Of a DNA stretch of 64,000 bases, positions 1-9,726 are shown in pieces. This stretch comes from Sclerotiophoma versabilis (lineage: Eukaryota; Ascomycota; Dothideomycetes; Pleosporales; Didymellaceae), in NCBI GenBank assembly GCA_012274445.1, contig JAAROD010000087.1, positions 248,001-312,000 of the forward strand, written 5' to 3'. The position numbers were made by a program, and so were the translations under genes. A model generated the notes under the pieces. It was not told the DNA's origin. It saw nothing but the letters and a program-made list of their open reading frames with translations, and searched no databases. The first letter of the stretch is position 1, and each line of letters starts with the position of its first letter.

Positions 1-527
1 CGCAAGTAAGCGCGTGTATGCGCAGGACGACGACACGGGGACACTCACCACTCAGAGCAGAAGCGGAAGAGGATCTGCTTGTTTGCGTCGTGCGTTTCTT
101 TGCTCCCATAGTCTGCTTCGGCGGGGGACGACATGGCGGCGGAGCTTGTGTCTGGTTGTTGCGGCGGGGCAAGGGTGGGATATGTGCTGCGGTGTTGTTG
201 CGCAGGCGTGTGCGAGGGCGGTCGAGGTGCTGAGTGCTGGCGCGTGGCGCGTGGTGGCAGGTGAGTCTTGCTTATCGATGGCGGACGAGAGAACGATGTT
301 GCGCCGTCAACCGCTGCTTGGCAACGCAGGTCCCACGCCGGCCAGCTCTGTGTTCCCCGCAGCTCGCGCCGATCGCACTGCCATCGAGACTAGACGGCGG
401 TGCAACCTCACCTCCAAACGCAGCTCTCAGCAAGACTTGATCCTACCCCGCTCTGCCCTGCCTGCCTTGCCTGCCCTGCCTGCCCATTTGTCGCTCTGTC
501 GCGTGTATTGAACTGCCAGTTGCAACC
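1..527. other. Upstream region of the prolyl isomerase gene
   Basis: No convincing gene. Overlapping short frames on both strands are low-complexity and lack domain signatures. A run of tgcctgcc-type repeats at about 455-485 lies just upstream of the start codon and probably belongs to the 5' UTR or promoter. Confidence 0.5.
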
Positions 528-1264
528 ATGGTAAGCTATGGCCTTGTTGGTAAGCATCAATGGCGGACCATGCAACTAACACGCTATGCAGTCGTCCAGC
601 GAAACGGGACTGCCCGAGGGCTGGGAGATTCGCCGCTCTAACAGCAAGAACCTGCCCTACTACTTCCATGCCGCGACCAAGGACTCGCGGTGGGAGCCTC
701 CTGCCGGCACCGACCCCGAGAAGCTCAAGCAGTACATGGCTGCCCACCACAGCTCCAAGGGCGTCGCACCCGCCAACTACGCAAACTCTGGCGACAAGAT
801 CCGGGCAGCCCATCTGCTCGTCAAGCATAGGGACAGCAGACGCCCGGCCAGCTGGAGAGAGCCCAACATCACCAGGTCCAAGGAGGAGGCGCGCGCGCTC
901 ATCGAGGGCTACGAGGCACAGATCCAGGCATACGAGGGCACTGCGCCAGGCAATGGCGCTGAGCCCAAGTCGCTCTCTGAGCTGGCCACCACCGAGTCGG
1001 ACTGCAGCAGCGCACGGAAGGGGGGCGACCTGTGAGTGCCGCAATAGCCAGGTGTGACGGTTGAATGCTGACACTCGTTAGGGGCTTCTTCGGCCGCGGT
1101 GATATGCAGAAGGAGTTCGAAGAGGCATCGTTTGCCCTGGAGAAGGGACAAGTGAGCAAGGTTGTTGAAACTGCATCGGGGCTGCACTTGATACAGAGGT
1201 TTGCCAGACACAGCCCCCGCGTCCAAGGATTCAGCGCTGACTTGTCACCAACAGACTGGAGTAG
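528..1264 (+). CDS. ESS1: Peptidyl-prolyl cis-trans isomerase, Pin1/Ess1 type (WW + parvulin)
   Basis: A phospho-Ser/Thr-Pro specific prolyl isomerase that acts mainly in the nucleus on the RNA polymerase II C-terminal domain and on mitotic phosphoproteins (family knowledge). I assemble four exons: 528-530, 592-1031, 1082-1198 and 1255-1264, giving 189 aa. The first exon is only the ATG, followed by GTAAGC and a CTAAC branch point. The WW domain spans about residues 7-38 with W12 and W35. The parvulin domain starts near residue 70 with the catalytic His in AAHLLVKH (H75), the phosphate-binding basic pair R84-R85, and the active-site Cys in SDCSS (C139). The third intron restores the ending LIQRLE, which matches the family's usual short C-terminus; without it the frame runs on into unrelated residues. 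Length is normal for fungal Ess1. All family residues are present, so it should be active. Confidence 0.95.
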
Positions 1265-2894
1265 GCTCGCACAGGACTGCAGTGTAGGACCACATGGAGA
1301 GCACGGATGGTGAGACGATTGACATGCGCAACGAAAGCAGGGTGTTGAGAAAGGTTCGCTTGACAGTGCAGTGTGGGAACGTGGCTTAGACCGCAGCCAC
1401 GTCGATGATGCCCAACAGTCAACAAGTGAACCGGTGCTGTGCGAAGACAGGTTGCGAGTTGCCATACTAGCCAGCTGCAGCGCAATCAAGACAACGTGTT
1501 CAGCTTCGTTTGCTCTCGGCCTTCTTCTAATTGCCTCTCCTAGGCGGGCTACAGCGACCAACGGCGACCGAGGCCTCCTCAGCCCCCCCTCTCGGACTTG
1601 ACAGCGAGCAGACGCATCCAGCAATTAAAATGTGGTGCCCGAACCTTAGGATGCGGGGGGAGAGTGGTCGAGGCTTGAAGGTACCAGCAGCTTGTCACCT
1701 ATAGTCGCGCAGCATCATCGCTCGTGTGACAGGGACCGAACGCCGTACTCCACATATCTCGCTTCATAGTCGAACGTCTGCATTGTCTCATCGCCGCCGG
1801 CTACGTGCTTGTGGCACACACATGACGGATCGCGCGGCCGCTTCTTGAAACTGTGCACCTTGGCCTCATCAAACAGCATTTCGAAACACAGCAGAATACG
1901 GCAGTGTGCATGCCTTTATACGATCTTGCAACATGCTGGCCGTTGACTGGCAGCCCCCAGTGCGCAAAAGCTTACACAGTCGTACGGCAAGCTCGGCTGT
2001 TCGCTTTCGGCAGCCCGACCGTTGGTTTGCTGGTTCGCCCGCGCCTTCCTTCCCGTTTCGCTGGTTCGCTTTGCCGCCTTCCCTCCCGGCATTTTCCGAC
2101 CTGCGAGATGTGCGAGAGTAACCTTCCAATCCAAGGTTGCCGCAGCGCTGAGTCTTGCCGTGCAAATCTCCCAATATTGGCGCACCCGGCATCTGCAGCA
2201 CACGAACCACTCATCGCTGCGCCTGCATAAGCAGAGACTTGCGCTACCTGGTTCGGGGTACGCGTGCAGTCGCATACATACAAGGTGCCGCAGCACGCGC
2301 AGCACTTGTGCGCCGTTGAGCTGGGCATCAGGGCCGAAGAGTTGGGCTGTCATCCCTGCTTGGAACCCTTCGTTGTTCCGCCTCGACTTCTTGCTCGACG
2401 CGCGTGTGGCCGCACACGGAAGATCCTTTGACCTGATCTGCCTTCTCTCGCCTTCGATAATAGGTCGGCCTTTCCCGCTCGGCGTCACCGCCACCTTTAC
2501 CTTCCAAGCACTTGATCCTTCCTTCTCCGTTTTCACCTATACGTCACATGGAAATCTAGGGAAATCCATCCCATCAAACAGTGGACCCTACCCACAACCC
2601 CGACCTCCACATTCCTTTTTACTTCGCTTTCCCGCGCAGCCACTCTCGATTGACACCATAACCGCGATCCCTCACCTTACACGGCTCCGCCCACCCCCCC
2701 TCCATACTTGTCTAGAAATTTCCGCCCTCGCCCGTACAAATAAACACCTCACCCTCCTTTCACGGCCCGCAAGTGTAGTCGGCCGGCGCACTAGCTTAAA
2801 GCCTACCTCCACCTCCACCTCACACTATCTTGATCATCTCCACACTCACCGAGCTGTTGCCTACCTTGGGCCTACTCAACACCTCACCTTCACC
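1265..2894. other. Intergenic region and long pyrimidine-rich leader
   Basis: No gene supported. Open frames here, including a 206-residue one on the minus strand, have shadow-like composition. From about 2560 to 2890 the plus strand is strongly C/T-rich with CTCACC runs, as is typical of promoters and 5' UTRs of highly expressed fungal genes, and it leads directly into the ATG at 2895. Confidence 0.5.
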
Positions 2895-3889
2895 ATGGCC
2901 AACATGGCTCCTGTCAACCACTTCAATGACCCTAGGTCATCTCGCCCTCACAGTCGTCGCAGCTCCACTCGTCGGAGCTTTGCGTCTTCCCTCTCTCGCT
3001 CAAGCTCTTACCTCGACTCGCCTAGAACGGCTTGTCCCAGAGACGGTGATGCTTTCTCTTACAACCCCGCTCACCTTAAATCTTGGTATTGCCCCCAAGC
3101 TACCTGGGACCGCCTTCCCAGCTCCGTGCAGAAAAGCCTGGCTGCTGTTCAGCATGCTGGCGCCTCAGCCTTGACTGGTATGTAATTTACTATTTTTGTA
3201 CCACTATTGATGCGTTGCGCCATTGGCTGCTGTCATGCGCGATACCCACCCATGTCAGAATGCATATGTTGTGCATATCAGGCTAACCCACTTCAGGTTT
3301 CGAACGCCTTCAAGAGCACAGTGGGGTCAACGACAGTTCCCGCACTGACCAGAAGACTCCAGAAGAAGAGGTCTTGGTCGAACTCGACGAGCTTCGCCCG
3401 CAGAAGTTTCGAACTGCCAGCAACGCTAGCAGCGTATTCTTATCTGACATCTCTTCGCCTACCTACAGCGGAACTCCAGCATCCGACTCTGGTTCTGCCT
3501 CTCCTGTTCCTTCAACCTTTTCGCTCTCTCAGTCTGCGACCAACCCCGCTCCCATCTCTCTCGGTCCACCAGAGCTTGAGCCCAAGCGCAGCTCAACACG
3601 CGAACGTTCCTTCTCCACTCCTCTTGAGCCGCAGGACGCCAAGTACGCCTCAGAGCTTTCATACTTGCGCACCGAAGCCCTGCCCCGTCTTCGTCACGCC
3701 GGTCACAAGGTTGACACCGAGTGGTACGAGGTCAAGCGCACTGGCACCGTTGCCGCCGAAGATGCACAAGCTTTTGAGAACTGGTGGAGCGAGACGAAAT
3801 GCACCATCTTGAAGCTCAACGAGACTGGCAAGCGTCTAGCTGAAGCTAACGGTGTTACCCCCAATGGCATGGGCTGGACGGCTCCATAG
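2895..3889 (+). CDS. Conserved fungal protein of unknown function
   Basis: Two exons, 2895-3177 and 3297-3889, encode about 291 aa. The intron starts GTATGTAA, has a GGCTAACC branch point and ends CTTCAG; splicing joins ...ALTG to FERLQ without a shift. I do not recognise a named domain. The N-terminus (residues 1-45) is Ser/Arg-rich. Residues 55-100 hold a compact segment with SWYCPQATWDRLP. The middle is a Ser/Pro/Thr-rich linker. The last 90 residues form a likely helical domain with a TEWYEVKRTG motif and a conserved-looking end, NGMGWTAP. The start was chosen at CACCATGGCC, which has a good context; the frame stays open upstream but that part is the C/T-rich leader. No signal peptide or membrane segment is visible. 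Confidence 0.8.
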
Positions 3890-4878
3890 TCGCTAGTGAG
3901 GTGGGTTCCCCATCGCCTGGTCATTTGGAGCAGTTCACTGAGATTGTCAGTCTCTCCGTTATGGAGGCTTGGGCCTTTTCTTGCATTTTCATCAGATTGA
4001 CACGAAGTCCTACTTCTTTTCCTTATCTAGGGTAATTGTTTCTTCAGCGAGGAGTTGGGTTCGGCATCTACCGAGGATGATGCATTTACACGCAGATGGA
4101 CTTCATTGATCTATTTTCGGGACAGAACTGGCGTCTATGGATTACAATCAAGCACTCCACTCCTGTCGAAGTCCGACTCATGGAAAGACGTGGCGCCGAG
4201 AGCGCCTTGACGTACGACTTACTTTTCCTTCTAGCAGCACCGCTGGCGGCTATCAACAGCCAAGCTTCTAACGACCACATCGTCGAGATAGCAATATCAT
4301 GATTACGGCTTTATTCTCATCTTCATACTTTGCTGTGCAATTAGCTTTGATCTCGTCGGATCTTGTAAACAGGCTTCTATTGACTACGTACACGTTGGTC
4401 ATACAAACGCAAAGCGCATAAGGATGGAGGCTACAATGTTAATCCTTGTTCGCTTAGGTCTACAACGTCGTGGTAAGTTGGCTCTCAGCGTTCTGCTTCG
4501 ACCGATGATCTCAGGCAAGCATCAAAATGACAAGCTCATATATTGCCCGGATGATGCCGAAACCAGCCAGGATCGCCCCTGCGAGGCATCGACTGATACA
4601 CACGCAAACGCCTCGGAACCACGTTGTGTCAATGTCAATGCAGATATACTGCGTCCGCGGAGCACAGCCACAGCAGAATCTCTGCGTTCCAGACGTGAAC
4701 AATTGACAGGGGTGACCACGAATTACGCTTCGGTGACTGGATTCGTGGTGATTCTGACGTCAAATGTGGTGGTAAAGCACACAGATCGAAGATTTAGATA
4801 CCTAAATCCTGCAGCACAGATATCACGCGACTGGACTGACTTAAACTACATCTGAGTACCTTAGCTTACCGTGGGTCT
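3890..4878. other. Convergent intergenic region
   Basis: 3' flanks of two convergent genes. A 143-residue plus-strand frame at 4424-4855 has no recognisable motif and irregular composition, so I do not call it. Nothing else is visible. Confidence 0.45.
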
Positions 4879-6900
4879 CTACCAGTCTTCATCGTCATCT
4901 GTTTCAGCACGCGCCTGTTTTCCAGCGGTTCGCTCATTGCGTACCCTACCCCTCCTCCCCGATGGACTGATACGTGACCGTCCATTCCGTGGAGATGCAC
5001 CATCTCCCCAATCTCTAATACTGCGCTCTAAGGAAGTTTCAGCGCGATGTCTCATCACACTAATGATGCCCGACTTACTGGGCAAGTTGTATATCGCAAG
5101 TTCACCATCCTCATCGTTGCCGAAGCCTTTCATGCCCGACTGCCTCCTCGGTCCGATAATAACATCAGTGTCATCGAGCTTGAAGCATGGACGAGCTCTT
5201 CTATTTCGCATCTGACAGGCATCCTTGCCGATGCCTCCATGGTTCAACGTACTCGGTTCACTATCGGAATCGAGATGTCCCCCTCCTCGAAGACTCGATC
5301 TTGCTCGACCTTTCGGCGGCATCGAAGCCTTGATTTTACCCTTGCCGCTCATTGCATCGGACCGTGCGTAAGGAGTCCCCAGAGTCGCGCCTCCCATGTC
5401 CTCATAATCCTCCATGAACCCGTCATTCTTATGTCGCATCCGCATTCCAGGTTTCGGTGGCATTCGCGGACCACGTAGATTATGCGTGGTCATGAAATCG
5501 GACATACCTTGCATGTTTCTGGCAGTGTCCATTCCGCCGATACGGTCCAAACCGTACGGTTTACCGCTCACACCCATCTTACGCATTTGCTGCATCATCC
5601 CAGAATCATAACCTTCCGCATCGCTACCATCGAAGCCGGGACGGTATCCCGCCAGTGCCGAACATGGTGGTCGAAATTTCTGCCCTTTTTCCATCTTGTC
5701 TATCCTGGATTTGAGTTCCTCTAGTTCCTTTGCCTTGTTCGTCCTTTTTGTTTCCTTCTCGTCTACTTTCTTTATCTTCGCCTTTGACGTCTCAGTGTCG
5801 CTGCTGCTGGAGCTACAACTGGGGCTTTTCCTGCATGCCGTGTGGTCTCCGCAGTCTTTTCCAATATTGTCCTTCAACACATAACGGGTGTTCAGCTTGG
5901 CTCGAACCGGCACTTCTTCGCCCCCAATGTTGGCTGTTCCTTCGTACCATTTGGTGGCACGCTTGCCCTTCCGACACTTGCAGTTCTTCGTGCAGATGCA
6001 TGTATCGATACCTTCCCTCCAGTCGTCGTTCTTTCCGTTTGCAAATGCTGCTGGGTAGGTCTTCGATCTGTTGAGTGAGTTGTCCGATGTATCGGCTAGA
6101 CCAGCAGTCTTCTGCAATGCTTCGTCAATAGCTGCCTGGAAAGCTGGTGGTAGCCGGTTTGAGGGCGGTTTTGGACTCGGCGGCCGAGAGCTTGTGCTCG
6201 TTGGCAGCGGTCGAAGTGGATGGGATGCGTATGGGCCCGTGTTGCGCATACCATTCGCGCCAGAAGGGTAAGGATAGCGATGCATCGACTCGTGTGATGC
6301 GTATTGTGGCAGCACCGACGGATGTAGTGACATATCAGGACCTGGAGGATACATGCCGGGAAACGTCCCCGCATGCATACCAGCACGCATCATATTGGGA
6401 TTCATACCTGTATCCATATCTTCCAGACCCGGCTGCATCCCTAGATACCCTTGCCCTCCTCTCAGACCTGCGCAGCCTGCAGGTGCACTGCTAGGACGGT
6501 GATCGATCTCGCAAGGTCCTGGTATGTTTCTCCTCCCACCAGGTGCCCTCATATCTTTCATCTTGCTCTCCTTCCTCCTCATCCTCACAGCCTCGGGCAG
6601 CTCACCCAGCTTCGTACTCTCACTCTCTTCTTCATACCCACGAACATTCACATCTGGCTCTGCGTAGCCGTGTCTCTTTCTTCTGGGGTTCATGCCGACA
6701 CGGCTATATACCGGTCCCCTCGGTGCAGTTCCTCGACACTCGGTGGTTCCGTGGCACTTGTCTTGCGCATGAGACGGATGGTAACCGCCCGGTGTTGGAG
6801 GTGGGCAGGCGTATAGATTTGTGCCGTACGGAATGAGGAAGTCGTTGCCAGGTGCATTTATAGAGACGAGAGGCGGTGAAATAGAGGGAGTATTGCCCAT
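4879..6900 (-). CDS. Uncharacterised Cys-rich protein with a possible N-myristoylation signal
   Basis: A single-exon gene of 673 aa. I do not recognise the family. The start at 6900 is chosen because it begins MGNTPS, which fits an N-myristoylation pattern (Gly2, Ser6); the frame continues upstream to 7140, but that part looks non-coding. The N-terminal half is Pro/Met/Gly-rich and disordered, with many MxPGM-like repeats at residues 150-230. At about residues 300-315 there is a compact basic Cys cluster (CICTKNCKC followed by RKGKR) and a KWYEG segment that could bind metal. A Ser-rich run is followed by a Lys/Glu coiled coil near residues 375-415. The C-terminus is Arg/Gly-rich and ends in an acidic tail, DDDEDW. 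A membrane-tethered scaffold is one possibility; this is inference. Confidence 0.75.
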   Translation of the reverse strand: MGNTPSISPPLVSINAPGNDFLIPYGTNLYACPPPTPGGYHPSHAQDKCHGTTECRGTAPRGPVYSRVGMNPRRKRHGYAEPDVNVRGYEEESESTKLGELPEAVRMRRKESKMKDMRAPGGRRNIPGPCEIDHRPSSAPAGCAGLRGGQGYLGMQPGLEDMDTGMNPNMMRAGMHAGTFPGMYPPGPDMSLHPSVLPQYASHESMHRYPYPSGANGMRNTGPYASHPLRPLPTSTSSRPPSPKPPSNRLPPAFQAAIDEALQKTAGLADTSDNSLNRSKTYPAAFANGKNDDWREGIDTCICTKNCKCRKGKRATKWYEGTANIGGEEVPVRAKLNTRYVLKDNIGKDCGDHTACRKSPSCSSSSSDTETSKAKIKKVDEKETKRTNKAKELEELKSRIDKMEKGQKFRPPCSALAGYRPGFDGSDAEGYDSGMMQQMRKMGVSGKPYGLDRIGGMDTARNMQGMSDFMTTHNLRGPRMPPKPGMRMRHKNDGFMEDYEDMGGATLGTPYARSDAMSGKGKIKASMPPKGRARSSLRGGGHLDSDSEPSTLNHGGIGKDACQMRNRRARPCFKLDDTDVIIGPRRQSGMKGFGNDEDGELAIYNLPSKSGIISVMRHRAETSLERSIRDWGDGASPRNGRSRISPSGRRGRVRNERTAGKQARAETDDDEDW

Positions 6901-8605
6901 TGTGTCGAATGCACAAAGTGACAGCAATACTCGAGCGTAGATCTGTTCAACGTCGATGATATGCTTGAGCCTCGAAAGAGATAACAGTGAGACCGTAGAA
7001 GCAAGAAGTGGATCGCTCGACTGTCTAGCAAATGCTTGTTGCCAGCGGATTGCCAGCAATACCTCGATATGGGTATGTTGGGCTGCAGTGTGCATGCTGA
7101 CTGCGGTTTGTTTGCTCGAGGGTACATGGCAGTTACACAAACAACCCGACTTGCATTAGTTGGCGTCACAAACAAGTGTACAAGATAGTCACGAGCTTAT
7201 GATGAGCTATTAGACCCCTGGACTTCGCAAAGAAGACGTAGGAGATTCAGAGCTATCCGACAGGGTTTGTGTGCGAGGATTCAGGTTCAGAAGGAACACA
7301 GGTCGAAAATTTTGAATCTAAGTAATTAGACCGCTAATCGCTCTGATGGCCTGCGAGCATGAAGTTCTAAACCTCTTCTCTAGATCTCACCAGTAACAGT
7401 ACTTTGTTTATATATCTTCTTCTGTCCTAGGACCTCAGGCACATCCAGCCTGCTTACAGCAAGCGTGAGCTGCTCAAGCTGAAGTTCCTTCAAGCCGAGG
7501 GAGCCTCCCCGTGGACTTAAGCAGAGGAGATTGTTTTGGTACTGAAGGTCGCCGCAGCGGTGGAAAATGGCGCGTGCAAGGCGAGACTGCTTTTTTTTTT
7601 TTTAATTTAGTTCCGCTCAGTATGTCAAGGTTAGCACCAACTAATACGATATTCAAGTCTTTTGCACTGTGGCTCTCGAACCGGTCTTCTTCGTTTTTGA
7701 AGACAGCAGCCCACACCTGGTCTTAAGCATTAGACTTGAAGTTGAAAACACCAGCTGCGTTGGAGGTCGATGAAGGAAGAAGGCATGCGGTGGTTTTATC
7801 CCACACCTCCTAACGAAAACTGCGGTAGGCAAAAGATCTGCCTGCGTGTGTTTGGTCTGCGGAAGCACTACTTGTCTTGAACTAGAGACGACAAACGAGA
7901 CACACTGGAAAGGATGGCGTTCATTCTATTAGAGGCCATAGATGAAGTCAGTAGTTGCACAAGAAGAGCTGCATATATTATAACAAAACACCTCTGGAAA
8001 CATCACTGACCTCGCACGGGTCGCAATAGTGGAACCATCCTAAGGTCCATTTGGTTTCTCGTAGAACACAAATCTAAAGCCTTTTTGCACGATCATGGAC
8101 CCTGTCATGCGTTGCGGGTGTGTTTGCAGTCTCCTGGGCTGTGTGGCTCCAGGCAGCTCCTGTCACCATCGCTCCACATACTTTTGATATTTTGCTTCTT
8201 CTTCTTCTTCTTCTTGTTGACCGCACTCAGCCATCCCGGTTCTTTGCGAAAACTTTATTTCGTCTAGTACCTTTCGTGTTGCGAGGTTGGGTAGCAATGA
8301 TGAAGAAAGGCATTCGATCAGTCAACCTTGAACTTCTCAGGGAACGCGCTCGTCAAGAAAGTGCACCAAAGCCTTCGAGCATTGAAGACATCGAGAAACT
8401 TCTGAACGACTCAAGCTTTGATCGTTCCAATACTCAATAATATCAAGGAGGGGATAAGGCCTTACTACTTGAACCAACTATTTGACGCTATTGGGTTGTA
8501 CCGAAAATCATCTGGTACAAATTGGGCCCGAATGGTCTGAACAGCGACACGTAGGGATGGTCGGATAGCTGCCTCAAGATCAATTCAAAGTACCAAGCAA
8601 GATCC
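6901..8605. other. Gene-poor start of the accessory block
   Basis: No gene I can support. It contains a 13-base T run (about 7591-7603), a CTT microsatellite (about 8195-8215) and a short plus-strand frame ending at 8440 whose last part, starting MMKKGIRSV, reads like protein (helical, charged) but has no homology I recognise. Possibly a decayed gene. Confidence 0.4.
8195..8215 (+). repeat. CTT microsatellite
   Basis: About seven tandem CTT units followed directly by GTTGACC. Simple sequence repeat with no coding role visible. Confidence 0.8.
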
Positions 8606-9085
8606 ATGACGGATGGAGCTGCGGATGAATGCGTAAAGAGTGCTTTTGCATCACGTCCTGATATCCTTGAAAGCTACCTTGGTCTTACGGTCCCTCTCTT
8701 GAAAGCCGAATTGCTCCGCACTACCTGCTACTGTTTGGCCAGGGCGGCATTTGATCCGACCTTGACATCTCTTGTGAAGGCGCTGAACATTACGTTGGCA
8801 ATGACTGGAGACCTTGTGAACTTTTCTGGTCCGAGGTGCTTGACGTTCGGTGTATTCAAGAGCCTTGAACGGACCTTGAACAGGACTGTCGCGCCAGACG
8901 AAATATCAGCGATCCATCAGCCGAAGCTGCTAGGGAATGTCCTGGTAATGCCCGGGCGTTCGCTTGCCGCATCATCGAACGACTGCAAAGTCGAGAAGGA
9001 AGAAAAGCTGCCCCCGAAGTTAGTAATAGTAACCCATCAACATGCCGGTACATGGAAGAACATTCATGGCGGAGAGTCTCTTTAG
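8606..9085 (+). CDS. Doubtful hypothetical protein
   Basis: An ATG-started frame of 159 aa that stands alone in a gene-poor stretch. Residues 10-75 could form amphipathic helices (ESYLGLTVPLLKAELL). I see no signal peptide, no domain motif, and no convincing splice sites to neighbouring frames. It lies immediately upstream of a dispersed repeat. It could be a genuine lineage-specific gene, the remnant of a larger one, or chance; transcript evidence would be decisive. Confidence 0.3.
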   Translation: MTDGAADECVKSAFASRPDILESYLGLTVPLLKAELLRTTCYCLARAAFDPTLTSLVKALNITLAMTGDLVNFSGPRCLTFGVFKSLERTLNRTVAPDEISAIHQPKLLGNVLVMPGRSLAASSNDCKVEKEEKLPPKLVIVTHQHAGTWKNIHGGESL

Positions 9086-9194
9086 AGCGCATGTAGCAAG
9101 TCTCTGCCCCACGTCAAGGATGCAACTGTTTTTTGTCCGGGATGATGGACCTGCATAAACACCTAGACATATTCTTTTTGAAAGTACGAGTCTT

Positions 9195-9425
9195 CCACAT
9201 ACGACCATAGGACGTTGAAAATAAGGGTTCCCGTTTGCTCAGCCCTATTTAAGCAACGTACCGGCAGATTAGTAGTTAGGTGGGTAACTAGGAATTTACC
9301 CCCTTTCCACGAGTCTGCGGGGATAATTGCTTTTGATTACTATATTGTATTGTCTTTTGCAGCTGCACAGAACACAGCGTGCTGTGCACTGTTACAATCT
9401 TACTAAAAAGCCTAGCAACAAATCA
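9195..9425 (+). repeat. Dispersed repeat, copy A
   Basis: About 231 bp, beginning CCACATACGACCATAGGAC and containing the core CAGCCCTATTTAAGCAACGTA. It aligns along its length with copy B at 13407-13639; most differences are transitions (C/T or G/A), as expected for an old repeat decaying by cytosine deamination. No long open frame and no clear terminal inverted repeats, so possibly a MITE or a fragment of a larger element. Confidence 0.8.
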
Positions 9426-9726
9426 GGCTCTGGCGGGCAAGACATTCATCACGAACGAGGTTGACCTTGTGGTGGAGTGATTTCTTGCGGGGTCTGGCGC
9501 ACCAGTGGGGCAGACTGTTCATGATCAGCACGGATAGCTGGTGGAAGGTGACGCCATACGTCTAACGATAAACATCTCTTTTACAATGACAATGATCTCG
9601 CATTTCCATTAAGAGCAACGACTGAGGACTGTACCCCGTTGAATTAAATGAAAATCTCTAGCACTCGAGTCGCTACATCTACAGTGCCACAGGTTATCTT
9701 ATCTATTAGACTTGTGGGTGGAAGTT
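9426..9726. other. Intergenic, 3' flank of the F-box gene
   Basis: No coding or structural feature recognised; short degenerate frames only. Confidence 0.4.

Noticed and set aside
1916..2536. 206-residue minus-strand frame upstream of the conserved unknown gene
   Set aside because: It lies opposite a C/T-rich leader, has shadow-like composition and no motif.
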